Source: Pseudomonadota bacterium
GTDB taxonomy: Bacteria > Desulfobacterota > Desulfobacteria > Desulfobacterales > Desulfobacteraceae
Length of the DNA: 8,377 bases
Assembly: GCA_018812385.1 (NCBI GenBank)
Contig: JAHJDU010000477.1
Location: 1-8,377, forward strand
Direction: 5' to 3'
The position numbers and the translations under genes were made by a program. Positions 1-6,081 of this stretch are shown in pieces. A model generated the notes under the pieces. It ran no database searches. It had not been told where the DNA came from and was given only the letters and a program-made list of their open reading frames with translations. The stretch's first letter is position 1. Each line of letters begins with the position of its first letter.

Positions 1-80
1 TAAATCCCAATTTTCAAATCTCAAAATAAATTCGATCTATAAAAAATTTGTACCCAAAATTTGAAAATGCTCAAACTCAC

Positions 81-431
81 CTACTCAAATCCTCTACACC
101 CAGTTTTTTCAGCATGCTCTCTTGATTTTGGATACTTCATGCAATGTTCTGGTTTTACATCATGAATCCGGCAAATATATTTATCTTGCTTTGGAAGTTT
201 CCTCAACCATGGACACCTCCCCACATCATCACCTGTTTTTGGACTTATCCAAATATCATAAATATAATGATCTTCACCAAGATGTATTGAGTTCACCCAT
301 TCAAGGATATCATATCGTCCTTCCATTTCCCATAATGCAATTTCTTCATCACTGACACTTGTTTGAAAAGCATCGCTGAGGTTAAGACAGCAGTTACCGC
401 ATTGTTTGCATGTGAAAGTTTTAGTGGGCAT
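81..431 (-). CDS. YkgJ-type cysteine-cluster protein (putative Zn/Fe-chelating domain)
   Basis: A 116-aa cytoplasmic protein. The N-terminus carries a dense cysteine cluster, CKQCGNCC (C8, C11, C14, C15). Four more cysteines follow at 73, 87, 97 and 112, in the contexts GRCPWL, YICRIH, KPEHCMKYP and GCRGF. This order is diagnostic of the UPF0153/YkgJ family, which is predicted to chelate zinc or iron (family knowledge). All eight cysteines are present and the length is normal, so the gene looks intact. The ATG at 431 follows AAGGA with about 6 nt of spacing, which fixes the start. The gene stands alone and diverges from the LUD gene. No enzymatic role is established for the family; a metal-storage, metal-delivery or Fe-S-like role is inference. 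Confidence 0.88.
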   Translation of the reverse strand: MPTKTFTCKQCGNCCLNLSDAFQTSVSDEEIALWEMEGRYDILEWVNSIHLGEDHYIYDIWISPKTGDDVGRCPWLRKLPKQDKYICRIHDVKPEHCMKYPKSREHAEKTGCRGFE

Positions 432-603
432 GATGGTCCTTTATTTGTGGCTTAATGAAAAATGTTTTGCCATTGGTCTTTTGCCATGTTGATTTATTTT
501 TATGATAAATTTAAAAAGACTTTATTCCAACAAGAATTTTTATTATTATCATTACCAACTTACACAAACAGGCAAGATAAATCTAAAAAAAAGGAAAAAA
601 ACA
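432..603. promoter_or_regulatory. Divergent intergenic region between ykgJ-like and LUD genes
   Basis: This 172-nt stretch must hold the promoters of both divergent genes. TTGATT (489-494) followed 17 nt later by TAAAAA (512-517) is a weak sigma-70 candidate for the plus strand. A 9-bp direct repeat, TTTTGCCAT, occurs at 465-473 and 479-487 with a 14-nt period and could be an operator half-site pair. Neither assignment is strong. An in-frame extension of the LUD reading frame back to 502 crosses this region; its translation (Lys/Tyr/Asn-rich) does not look like the LUD family and is taken as leader. Confidence 0.3.
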
Positions 604-1257
604 ATGGAAAATCCAATTGATAATTACTGGAAATTTAAACTTGAAAATGTAAAAGAGTCGCTTGAATCAAATAATTTTGAAGTATTTATTGCTGACAATT
701 CGGTTGATGCTTCAAAAATTGTTTTAGAAAAAATAATACCTGCAATAGATATCAAAAGTATATCATGGGGTGGTTCCATGACGTTTGTGGGAACCGGTCT
801 TTATGATACGCTTAAAGATCAAAAGGATTTCAAGGTTCTTGATACATTTGATAAATCTCTATCAAATGATGAAAAGACACAACTGAGACGAGAAGCTCTT
901 TTAACAGATCTTTTTATAACTGGAACGAATGCCATAACTGAAGATGGATGCCTGGTTAATCTTGATATGATTGGTAACAGGGTTGGTGCCCTTACATTTG
1001 GTCCTAAAAATGTTCTGGTCCTCACTGGAAGGAATAAAATTGTTCCTGATATTGAATCAGCCATGAACCGAATTAAAGATTTTGTTGCTCCCACTAACGT
1101 CATGCGGCTTGATATGAAAACCCCATGTATAAAAACCGGAGTTTGTTCCGAATGTAATAGCAGTGCCAGGATCTGTAATACATGGACAATTACGCAAAAA
1201 GCTTTTCCCAAAAAAAGGATTAAAATTGTATTAATAAATGAAGATCTGGGATTATAA
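604..1257 (+). CDS. LUD-domain (DUF162) lactate-utilization-type protein
   Basis: A 217-aa cytoplasmic protein of the LUD family, related to LutC/YkgG. Visible landmarks are SWGGSMT (residues 54-60), ITGTNAITEDG (about 105-115), LVNLDMIGNRV (118-127), FGPKNVLVLTGRNKIV (132-147), and a C-terminal TPC-IKTGVCSEC-NSSARICN segment with C175, C181, C184 and C191. The four cysteines are typical of the stand-alone deltaproteobacterial and clostridial LUD proteins and could bind a metal or cluster (inference). LutA/B/C proteins take part in lactate oxidation, but no lutA, lutB or lactate permease lies nearby, so the substrate is unknown. The ATG at 604 is preferred because AAGGA (591-595) sits 8 nt upstream and residue 1 aligns with the normal family N-terminus. 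An upstream in-frame ATG at 502 has no comparable site. Confidence 0.88.
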   Translation: MENPIDNYWKFKLENVKESLESNNFEVFIADNSVDASKIVLEKIIPAIDIKSISWGGSMTFVGTGLYDTLKDQKDFKVLDTFDKSLSNDEKTQLRREALLTDLFITGTNAITEDGCLVNLDMIGNRVGALTFGPKNVLVLTGRNKIVPDIESAMNRIKDFVAPTNVMRLDMKTPCIKTGVCSECNSSARICNTWTITQKAFPKKRIKIVLINEDLGL

Positions 1258-1297
1258 AAAATGATTATCTAAAGGAATCTTCAAAAAACAGAGGCAT

Positions 1298-1534
1298 GTG
1301 AATAATTTAAAAATTGAAGTCAAATGCTATTCTGGATACAGAGGGGAGGAAACTCCCCGATTTATTCTCTTTGATGATAAAGAAATCCAGGTTAACAAAA
1401 TTTTAGATATGTGGCTGGCACCTGATCACAGATATTTTAAACTTTTAGGATCTGATGAAGGAGTTTATATCATTCGATATGATGTTGAGGGGTGCTTCTG
1501 GGAATTAACATTTTTTCAGGAATCCAATCTCTAA
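1298..1534 (+). CDS. Small conserved protein of unknown function (78 aa)
   Basis: A 78-aa soluble protein with no signal peptide or membrane segment. It begins with a beta-rich stretch, IEVKCYSGYRGEETPRF, followed by WLAPDHRYFKLLGSDEGVYIIRYD and an aromatic C-terminus, WELTFF. It resembles short uncharacterised cytoplasmic proteins I associate with deltaproteobacteria; I know of no assigned function. The only usable start is a GTG at 1298. GAGG at 1291-1294 is only 3 nt away and an AAAGGA at 1271 is too far, so initiation may be weak. It lies 40 nt after the LUD stop on the same strand and may be co-transcribed with it. A terminator follows at 1584-1614. Confidence 0.7.
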   Translation: MNNLKIEVKCYSGYRGEETPRFILFDDKEIQVNKILDMWLAPDHRYFKLLGSDEGVYIIRYDVEGCFWELTFFQESNL

Positions 1535-1583
1535 ATTTAAAAAGACTATCCTCACCCAAAATACTATTGAATTTTTGAACAAT

Positions 1584-1616
1584 AAAGACCAGGTCTATCT
1601 TGTGACTGGTCTTTTT
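1584..1616 (+). terminator. Rho-independent terminator between convergent genes
   Basis: AAAGACCAG (1584-1592) pairs perfectly with CTGGTCTTT (1606-1614) across a 13-nt loop and runs into a short T tract (1612-1616). It closes the plus-strand LUD/78-aa unit. It also sits immediately after the stop of the minus-strand SHOCT gene, where the opposite strand reads GGTCTTTATTG, a weaker T-run. It is therefore probably bidirectional but better on the plus strand. Confidence 0.8.
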
Positions 1617-1881
1617 AGTTTTTTGTAGGAGTAGATTTCATTTCTGAAAATTCTTGCTCATTTATTTCCCAAGAAGCATATCTTTTCTTCAAAATATCTA
1701 AAGCGCTTTTACTTTTTGAAAATTGATTCCCAGAAATTAATCGCCGGACAATCGATATGATTCCATAGACGATCAGGCCCCAGAATAATAACGAGAATAT
1801 CCATCCAAAAAAACCATGTCCAGCACCAAAAAAAGATACTCCATTACAAAACCCATCACCCCAATTTCCTGAACGCCACAT
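1615..1881 (-). CDS. Membrane-anchored SHOCT-domain protein
   Basis: An 88-aa protein. The N-terminus is Gly/Trp/Phe-rich (MWRSGNWGDGF), followed by one hydrophobic segment at about residues 25-46 and a basic stop-transfer patch, VRRLIS. The C-terminus (about 59-82) is a SHOCT motif: ALDILKKRYASWEINEQEF-SEMK. SHOCT is a short C-terminal oligomerisation or anchoring motif common in small membrane proteins (family knowledge). The ATG at 1881 is chosen because GAGG (part of GGAGG) lies 6-7 nt upstream. A TTG at 1896 in the same frame would overlap the upstream gene and lacks such a site. It starts 2 nt after the stop of the lipoprotein gene, so the two form a bicistronic unit. The specific function is unknown. 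Confidence 0.8.
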   Translation of the reverse strand: MWRSGNWGDGFCNGVSFFGAGHGFFGWIFSLLFWGLIVYGIISIVRRLISGNQFSKSKSALDILKKRYASWEINEQEFSEMKSTPTKN

Positions 1882-1883
1882 AT

Positions 1884-2090
1884 TTACCTCCAGCAAAATC
1901 CTCTATTGTAATTTGAATAATTGTGATGCCCATTATAATTCCCACCATATGGACCATTAAATGAATTATAATGATAATTTCTATGATGATAATAACCACC
2001 ATTAAATCCCCTTCCGTAAATGCAACCTGATAACATCAGAAGAAGAAGCAAGATTAAAAATAATATGCTGAAACGGTTAAATTTTGACAT
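1884..2090 (-). CDS. Small Gly/Tyr/His/Asn-rich lipoprotein
   Basis: A 68-aa exported lipoprotein. The N-terminus is a classic type II signal peptide: a basic start (MSKFNR), a Leu-rich hydrophobic core (about 8-20) and the lipobox LSGC with the acylated cysteine at residue 23. The mature part, about 45 residues, is low-complexity and made almost only of Gly, Tyr, His, Asn, Ser and Phe (for example NGGYYHHRNYHYNSF). Such a chain could bind metal through its histidines or form a surface-associated disordered tail (inference). AGGAGG lies 6 nt before the ATG at 2090. The gene is followed at once by the SHOCT gene, suggesting joint expression in the envelope. No named family was recognised. Confidence 0.75.
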   Translation of the reverse strand: MSKFNRFSILFLILLLLLMLSGCIYGRGFNGGYYHHRNYHYNSFNGPYGGNYNGHHNYSNYNRGFCWR

Positions 2091-2423
2091 AAATCCTCCT
2101 TCATTTCTTTACAATTCTTAAAATTATTATTGCAACATGGATGCCGAAATTTAAAATTGATACAAAATATTTTTAAGCGGTTGATATTAAAAGAGTTATT
2201 TTATTTCAAAGGAATTGTACAAAGGGTCATGAGAATATAATTATGGGTATTTATTATACAGTTGAAAAATTGATTGGATAATAAGTATACGATATTTGTG
2301 ATGAATGATCAGGAAAATGATAAAAATTCTATTGTTTTAAGCCTTGAAATTCCCTTCCCCAAGTGCAATATACCAATAACAAACTCAGTTTTGCATTCAT
2401 TATAATCTGAAAAAGGGGATCTC
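2091..2423. other. 333-nt divergent intergenic region, no gene seen
   Basis: This very AT-rich stretch separates the minus-strand lipoprotein operon from the plus-strand four-gene operon. A perfect TATAAT at 2236-2241 follows TTGTAC (2215-2220) with a short 15-nt spacer. A second TATAAT at 2401-2406 is so close to the 2424 start that its transcript would begin inside the ribosome binding site. Neither is convincing in DNA this AT-rich. A 34-codon ATG frame at 2301-2405 has no ribosome binding site and was not accepted. No terminator or structured RNA was recognised. Confidence 0.35.
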
Positions 2424-2615
2424 ATGTATCTATCTGAAGAGAAACGAACAGAAATCAGGGAATGTATTGAAAAGCATCAATCTAATTTAGGGTTCAATTC
2501 AGCGAACGACAAAACAATTTATTTCAAAGGAGTTCATGATACAGAGGGGGGTAGGAAAGTTTCTCAGATTTTATTTGATGCCAGGGATGGAAAAGAAGTT
2601 TTCACACCGTTTTAA
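2424..2615 (+). CDS. Small hypothetical protein (63 aa), first gene of four-gene operon
   Basis: A 63-aa soluble protein with no signal peptide. The first half is a charged helix (YLSEEKRTEIRECIEKH). The second half looks beta-rich and ends with the sequence TEGGRKVSQILFDARDGKEV. No family with a known function was recognised. The ATG is preceded by AAAAGGGG about 5-6 nt upstream, a good ribosome binding site. It stands first in a run of four plus-strand genes and lies 21 nt before the next ATG, so it is probably co-transcribed with them. Confidence 0.65.
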   Translation: MYLSEEKRTEIRECIEKHQSNLGFNSANDKTIYFKGVHDTEGGRKVSQILFDARDGKEVFTPF

Positions 2616-2636
2616 GATAAACTGGGTTTGATTGAT

Positions 2637-2819
2637 ATGACATATAATTTTGATCCGGATAAATGGTATGCTGATGAATATTTTTTAATTCATTCAAAAT
2701 TAAACACCAGTGAAATAACACAGAATGAATATGATGAAGCAGTTGAGATCCTGGATAAAAAACTTGAAGAAATGTGGAAACGGTTGGATGGGACTTATCA
2801 AATAAACAACGGGAATTGA
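2637..2819 (+). CDS. Small hypothetical protein (60 aa)
   Basis: A 60-aa acidic, helical protein rich in Trp, Tyr, Asp and Glu. It opens with YNFDPDKWYADEYFLIHSKL, continues with an amphipathic helix (EYDEAVEILDKKLEEMWKRL) and ends DGTYQI. It resembles short uncharacterised proteins of deltaproteobacteria, but I cannot name a function. The ATG at 2637 is preferred; an in-frame TTG at 2628 would extend it by three residues. GGG at 2624-2626 is the only candidate ribosome binding site and suits the ATG better. The stop lies 2 nt before the start of the 307-aa gene, which implies translational coupling. Confidence 0.62.
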   Translation: MTYNFDPDKWYADEYFLIHSKLNTSEITQNEYDEAVEILDKKLEEMWKRLDGTYQINNGN

Positions 2820-2821
2820 TA

Positions 2822-3745
2822 ATGGGACCAATATCAAAAAAAGTGATAGATGGATTAAAAAAAGCTAAGAATCAAAAAATTATAGACTTTAAAGAGCTTA
2901 AAGAAGCAAAAACATACGCACAAGACCTGGATAAAACAGTTGTCTCAGAAGATGATCTGTCAAAGTATGATCCTCTCCATGCAGTTTATATTTATGCACA
3001 AAACAAGGTTTCAGTCCTTGTAGAACAATTATCCGATTTGCCTGCGTTATCAAAACTGACAAATATTCTTGAACAGGCAAATGATATTTATTTGCCATCA
3101 TTTCCTCCAAAGAGTCCACATACACTGTCTTATTTTACATGCTGGGGATGTTTTGATCTTTGTGTTGGAATTAAAAAAGAATCGTTTGGAACAGTCATTC
3201 TTGATTTTTTAAAAAATCTAAAAGCAGAATCTGGACTAATCAAAATTGTTGAGTGTATGCAAAATTCCAGGATGGGAATTTTTATCCATAAGGGGCACTT
3301 GGATAGATATATAATTTTAGAGGAACTGGTTACCGGCAAAGAAATAAAAGTTATTGTGCCAAGCGGTTATCAGGGAAAAAGAGATGAGATATGGTTTGCC
3401 CGTGTTATGCCAGAACCATTTCCAGAACTGAACTATGGATACTCTGTTGTTTTCACAACCCCATATATTCTTATAGACCTAAATGGTAATCTTGGATCTT
3501 CAGCAAAACGGGATGATTGGGAAGCATTCTTTGATCGGAATTTAAAGGTGGCGGGTAAAAAAGACAAAATCAAAGCTTATGAATCCTTTATGAAATATGG
3601 GAAAAATAAACACTTTTGGAATGAATATATTTTTGAAGGTTTTGTGAATTATCAAGCTGATATGATAATGCTTGCAGGATTTCCGGATAAACCATTGAGC
3701 ATGCCCCATTCAGAAGCAAGTCGGAGAGAACGGGGGGAGATCTAA
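2822..3745 (+). CDS. Conserved hypothetical protein (307 aa)
   Basis: A soluble 307-aa protein without membrane segments. Residues 1-40 are a Lys-rich helical lead. A further helical part spans about 50-90. A compact central and C-terminal region (about 100-295) contains YFTCWGCFDLCVGI (104-117), NSRMGIFIH (148-156), VPSGYQGKRDEIWFARV (179-195), VVFTTPYILIDL (209-220) and WNEYIFEGFVNYQADMIMLAGFPD (266-289). Three close cysteines (107, 110, 114) could bind metal, but this is not established. These blocks resemble an uncharacterised family; I know of no assigned activity. The ATG at 2822 is preferred over an in-frame start at 2774, because it has GGGA (2811-2814) upstream and sits 2 nt after the previous stop. 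The next gene begins 2 nt after its own stop. Confidence 0.72.
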   Translation: MGPISKKVIDGLKKAKNQKIIDFKELKEAKTYAQDLDKTVVSEDDLSKYDPLHAVYIYAQNKVSVLVEQLSDLPALSKLTNILEQANDIYLPSFPPKSPHTLSYFTCWGCFDLCVGIKKESFGTVILDFLKNLKAESGLIKIVECMQNSRMGIFIHKGHLDRYIILEELVTGKEIKVIVPSGYQGKRDEIWFARVMPEPFPELNYGYSVVFTTPYILIDLNGNLGSSAKRDDWEAFFDRNLKVAGKKDKIKAYESFMKYGKNKHFWNEYIFEGFVNYQADMIMLAGFPDKPLSMPHSEASRRERGEI

Positions 3746-3747
3746 AA

Positions 3748-4077
3748 ATGAAAACCATCAACAGAACAGCACTCACAATAATTCCCAAACAACTCTATGC
3801 TGATTGGATAAGCAGTTTTGAGAACGTGCATGAATATGACGGTAATCAAGCGACTACAATTTTAATCCCTGATAAATACGATGAAATCGATTATGAAACT
3901 TATTTGAAAAAGATTTACAAGGAAATATTTGAAGAACAGCTTGAATCCTGGATATCTGATCCTGACACCTGGCCAAAGAAACGGGATTATAAAATATTCA
4001 AAGAATGGTTTAATGTTATTTGCTCAGATATGACCTGGGACTATGGGGATGGAGATATAGAGCATGAAGAGTTTTGA
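3748..4077 (+). CDS. Conserved hypothetical protein (109 aa), last gene of operon
   Basis: A 109-aa acidic, Trp-rich soluble protein. The N-terminal part (TALTIIPKQLYADWISS) is followed by a strand-like TTILIPDKYDE, a helical YETYLKKIYKEIFEEQLESW, and the block TWPKKRDYKIFKEWFNV (92-108 of the encoded frame region), close to the C-terminus. That last block matches my memory of a widespread family of small uncharacterised bacterial proteins with a WP-K-R-(5)-F-EWF pattern. No function is known to me. The start is supported by a purine-rich GGGGGGAG 8-9 nt upstream, inside the end of the preceding gene, whose stop is 2 nt away. No convincing terminator follows. Confidence 0.7.
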   Translation: MKTINRTALTIIPKQLYADWISSFENVHEYDGNQATTILIPDKYDEIDYETYLKKIYKEIFEEQLESWISDPDTWPKKRDYKIFKEWFNVICSDMTWDYGDGDIEHEEF

Positions 4078-4292
4078 ATTGAAGAAGGGTATTTTTTCTC
4101 ATTTCAAGCTGTTTGCCGGGTTTAGACTATAGCCAGAAGTCTGCTGTCAATTTTTTATATTAACTGGAATATGAAAGGATGGCTTTTAACAACGGTTTTG
4201 GTTCAGTATAATTTGAGATTCAGACTTTAACCCCTTCTCACCACAAGATATAGTCTCCAGGCATAATTCAAATAATCAAAAGAATGCTCCTG
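4078..4292. other. 215-nt gap with no gene seen
   Basis: No reading frame with a ribosome binding site was found on either strand. A short AGACT/AGTCT pairing near 4122-4142 is followed about 10 nt later by a T-run (TTTTTT near 4150). It is too weak to call a terminator for the upstream operon. The segment leads into a decayed gene tail, so it may be degraded DNA as well. Confidence 0.3.
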
Positions 4293-4475
4293 CTAATCTG
4301 CAATTTTTGAAATGCTGTAAGAACAATGAATGAAGTCATTATTTTTTTGCTTTTTCTCGTTTTTCATTTCTATATACCAGTCTTCCTTGCCATAAAGTTC
4401 ATCTGAACATTCAGGACACATACCATGACTGAATTGTGCATCTGAATGTTTTTGGATATATCCTTCTATCTGATT
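4293..4475 (-). pseudogene. 3' remnant of a PAS/response-regulator-type signalling gene
   Basis: About 60 codons and a stop remain. The translation reads NQIEGYIQKHSDAQFSHGMC-PECSDELYG, followed by a Lys/Glu-rich tail. In many deltaproteobacterial sensor kinases and response regulators the C-terminus carries a conserved block, roughly CxxCKKIRDDxGYW-xQxExYIxxHS-xxxFSHGxCPxCxxxLYP (family knowledge). Here the second half is well preserved, but the upstream CxxCKKIR part and everything before it are missing. Upstream, the frame runs straight into a terminator stem at 4517-4546. There is no proper start codon or ribosome binding site: the open frame can be pushed back only to a TTG inside that stem. 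This is a truncated relic, and the breakpoint lies near 4475-4510. Confidence 0.68.
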
Positions 4476-4511
4476 AATGAGGGTCTTATTCACTATATTT
4501 AGTGCTCCAAT

Positions 4512-4546
4512 AAAAAAAGGCAGAACCAACTCAATGACCCTGCCTT
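4512..4546 (-). terminator. Rho-independent terminator of the GYD gene (minus strand)
   Basis: Read on the minus strand, AAGGCAG (4546-4540) pairs with CTGCCTT (4523-4517), and the transcript continues into a T-run (4516-4512). Five further inner pairs (two standard, three G-U) extend the stem and leave a six-base loop. It lies about 140 nt downstream of the GYD stop and is the natural end of that transcript. It also marks the junction with the truncated signalling gene. Confidence 0.75.
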
Positions 4547-4684
4547 ATGATTGTGCTATTTTGAATGATACCGGCAATAAAGCGGTTGGGAAGGTTAGCG
4601 ACGAGACTTTAAAATCCTGATACCTTCACAGATCCAACCAAACGCAATAAGTTAACCACCTCTGTTTATCTTAATCGAGAGGCC

Positions 4685-5005
4685 CTAATGCCCAGGCGGA
4701 CTATAAATGGGCGTCTTTTTCGCCGCTTCATCAACCTCTTCGGGAGTCATCAGAACGGTGGTTTTGGCCGTGATGGCTCCACTGGAACAAGCTAAAAGTA
4801 CCGCGGCAGCCATACTGGAATTGTCTGGCATATCAGCAATCATGAAAAGATCAGTTTCGCCGAAGGCATAGTACATACTTTCAAGGCTACCGCCCATCGA
4901 ATCTATTAATTTCTCTACCACGGCTCGTCGACTGGAGCCACCTTCTTTGAGCAACCCCTTTATTCCTTCACCTACATAATTAGCCTGAACGAGATATTTA
5001 GGCAT
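4685..5005 (-). CDS. GYD-domain protein
   Basis: A complete 106-aa GYD-family protein (Pfam GYD, a ferredoxin-like dimeric alpha/beta barrel-type fold by family knowledge). Landmarks are YLVQANYVGEGIKGLLKEGG at the N-terminus, RRAVVEKLIDSMGG, MYYAFGETDLFMIADMPDN in the middle, and KTTVLMTPEEVDEAAKK-TP-Y-PPG at the end. Members are small stand-alone proteins with no settled biochemical role. The start is fixed by GGGAGG about 6 nt before the ATG at 5005. The coding sequence is visibly more G+C-rich than its neighbours, which may mean it is well expressed or was acquired separately. It lies head-to-head with the DruA-family gene, and the supposed transposon edge is only tens of bases from its start codon. 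Its present promoter may therefore be of transposon origin. Confidence 0.88.
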   Translation of the reverse strand: MPKYLVQANYVGEGIKGLLKEGGSSRRAVVEKLIDSMGGSLESMYYAFGETDLFMIADMPDNSSMAAAVLLACSSGAITAKTTVLMTPEEVDEAAKKTPIYSPPGH

Positions 5006-5022
5006 TTGATACCTCCCAGCCT

Positions 5023-5031
5023 TGACGCACG
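5023..5031. repeat. Candidate terminal inverted repeat, pair A, left
   Basis: TGACGCACG here is the near-complement (8 of 9) of CATGCGTCA at 7804-7812. The pentamer CAGCC lies just outside or overlapping both copies (5017-5021 and 7811-7815) and could be a target duplication, though the alignment of ends is not symmetrical. A match this short can arise by chance. It is recorded because it would place the IS91-like remnant outside the element. Confidence 0.25.
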
Positions 5032-5081
5032 TTTTTTTTAAGTCAATGATAGTAAGGTTTTCTGTAAAGCCATAATTTTTT

Positions 5082-5093
5082 TTGTCGCAAAAA
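5082..5093. repeat. Candidate terminal inverted repeat, pair B, left
   Basis: TTGTCGCAAAAA is the exact complement of TTTTTGCGACAA at 8113-8124. Beyond the 12 exact bases the two arms share a looser match ending in ACAG (about 8 of the next 14). This is statistically the better inverted pair around the transposase locus, but no target duplication is evident. The left copy also lies in a local T-run/A-run hairpin (TTTTTTG-TCG-CAAAAAA). Confidence 0.35.
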
Positions 5094-5117
5094 AGCTATA
5101 GACACAGTTTTTTAATT

Positions 5118-5146
5118 TTGGTAATGTAGCGTTGTCCTTATATATA
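5118..5146 (+). promoter_or_regulatory. Candidate sigma-70 promoter of the DruA-family/transposase operon
   Basis: TTGGTA (5118-5123) and TATATA (5141-5146) are separated by exactly 17 nt. Each matches consensus at 4 of 6 positions or better. A start near 5153 would give a very short leader before AAGGA (5158-5162) and the ATG at 5170. It is the best-placed candidate in the 164-nt gap between the GYD gene and this operon. Confidence 0.45.
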
Positions 5147-5169
5147 AACCGAATCAGAAGGAAACAGCT

Positions 5170-6081
5170 ATGCTTCAAAAAAATGATCTCGCTATGGTTT
5201 GCTGTGGCCGGGAAGTTACCCCTCAAGAGATAAAAGATGTGCAGGAAACTGTCAGTTTGTTTTCAAATTTAAGCCGCAATGAATTAACAGAGACAATTTG
5301 TGAACATTTGGAATGGCGTACAGCATCAGGCAGCAACAAATTTGATGCCTGCCTGAAGATGTTGGAGAAATTAGAAACTCAAGGTTTTTTAAAACTTCCT
5401 GCAAAACGGATTCAGGTTAAACCAAAGACAACAAAGATAGTATTGACTTCCGGCACAGAGCCTGAGCCTGTTATAAACAGTATAGCAGGTGGTTTCGGCA
5501 ATATTACTTTACAAATTGTAACTGACAAAAAAGATATCAGGCTGTGGAATGAATATATGCTCCGGTATCATTATCTTGGTTATAGTCAACCGTTTGGATA
5601 TGTCACGCGATATTTTATTAAAGATGGTCACAAAATTCTTGGATGCCTATTATTTTCAGGTGCAGCAAAATCAATGACAGTGAGAGACAAATGGATCGGA
5701 TGGACAATAAACCAAAGGCTACGGAACTTGGCCTGGGTTATTAATAATTCTCGATTTTTGATTTTTCCATGGGTAAGCGTAAAGAATTTAGCCAGCCATG
5801 CATTAGGGAAGGTTGCCCGTAGAGTAAGAGATGACTGGCATAAAAAGTGGGGTTTTCAGCCTGTTTTAATGGAGACCTTTGTTGATCCGAAGCTCTACCA
5901 TGGGACATGTTATCAAGCCTCCAACTGGGAATGTATTGGTATGACAACGGGACAAGGCCTTGTTCGTAAGGGCGAAACATACAAAACAACCAAAAAAAAT
6001 ATTTATATGAAGCCTTTAGTTAAGGATTTTCACAAAATTTTGTGTTCTGAAAATTTGACTGGGAAGGTGGAATATGAATAA
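5170..6081 (+). CDS. DruA-family (DUF4338) protein, transposon-associated
   Basis: A 303-aa protein covering the full DUF4338 pattern. An N-terminal helical part (about 35-80) reads LSRNELTETICEHLEWRTASG and then LETQGFLKLPAKR. The core (about 120-265) has WNEYMLRYHYLGYSQPFGYV, ILGCLLFSGAAKSMTVRDKW, IGWTINQRLRNLAWVINNSR, FLIFPWVSVKNLASHALGKV, RDDWHKKWGFQPVLMETFVD and YHGTCYQASNWECIGMTTGQ. A short basic tail, TYKTTKKNIYMKPL, ends it. DruA is the hallmark protein of Druantia anti-phage systems (established); its biochemical role is not settled. Here no Druantia partner is present. Its stop overlaps the start of a transposase gene (ATGAATAA, 8 nt), so an accessory role in transposition is the simplest inference. 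AAGGA lies 7 nt before the ATG. All hallmark blocks appear intact. Confidence 0.87.
   Translation: MLQKNDLAMVCCGREVTPQEIKDVQETVSLFSNLSRNELTETICEHLEWRTASGSNKFDACLKMLEKLETQGFLKLPAKRIQVKPKTTKIVLTSGTEPEPVINSIAGGFGNITLQIVTDKKDIRLWNEYMLRYHYLGYSQPFGYVTRYFIKDGHKILGCLLFSGAAKSMTVRDKWIGWTINQRLRNLAWVINNSRFLIFPWVSVKNLASHALGKVARRVRDDWHKKWGFQPVLMETFVDPKLYHGTCYQASNWECIGMTTGQGLVRKGETYKTTKKNIYMKPLVKDFHKILCSENLTGKVEYE

Noticed and set aside
1..80. Terminator for the minus-strand ykgJ-like gene
   Set aside because: AAATTT self-pairing near 39-64 is followed by T residues on the minus strand, but the stem is AT-only and short, so it could not be supported.
502..603. N-terminal extension of the LUD protein
   Set aside because: There is no ribosome binding site at 502, and the Lys/Tyr/Asn-rich translation is unlike the family. 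AAGGA supports the ATG at 604.
819..1211. A 130-codon open frame on the minus strand
   Set aside because: It lies wholly antisense to the well-supported LUD gene, and its translation has no recognisable family features.
2301..2405. A 34-codon ATG frame upstream of the four-gene operon
   Set aside because: There is no ribosome binding site, and the translation shows no family features. It is too short to support in AT-rich DNA.
4524..4539. An integron attC-like site in the 4512-4546 hairpin
   Set aside because: The stem has no paired RYYYAAC/GTTRRRY core sites, and a terminator with its T-run explains it fully.
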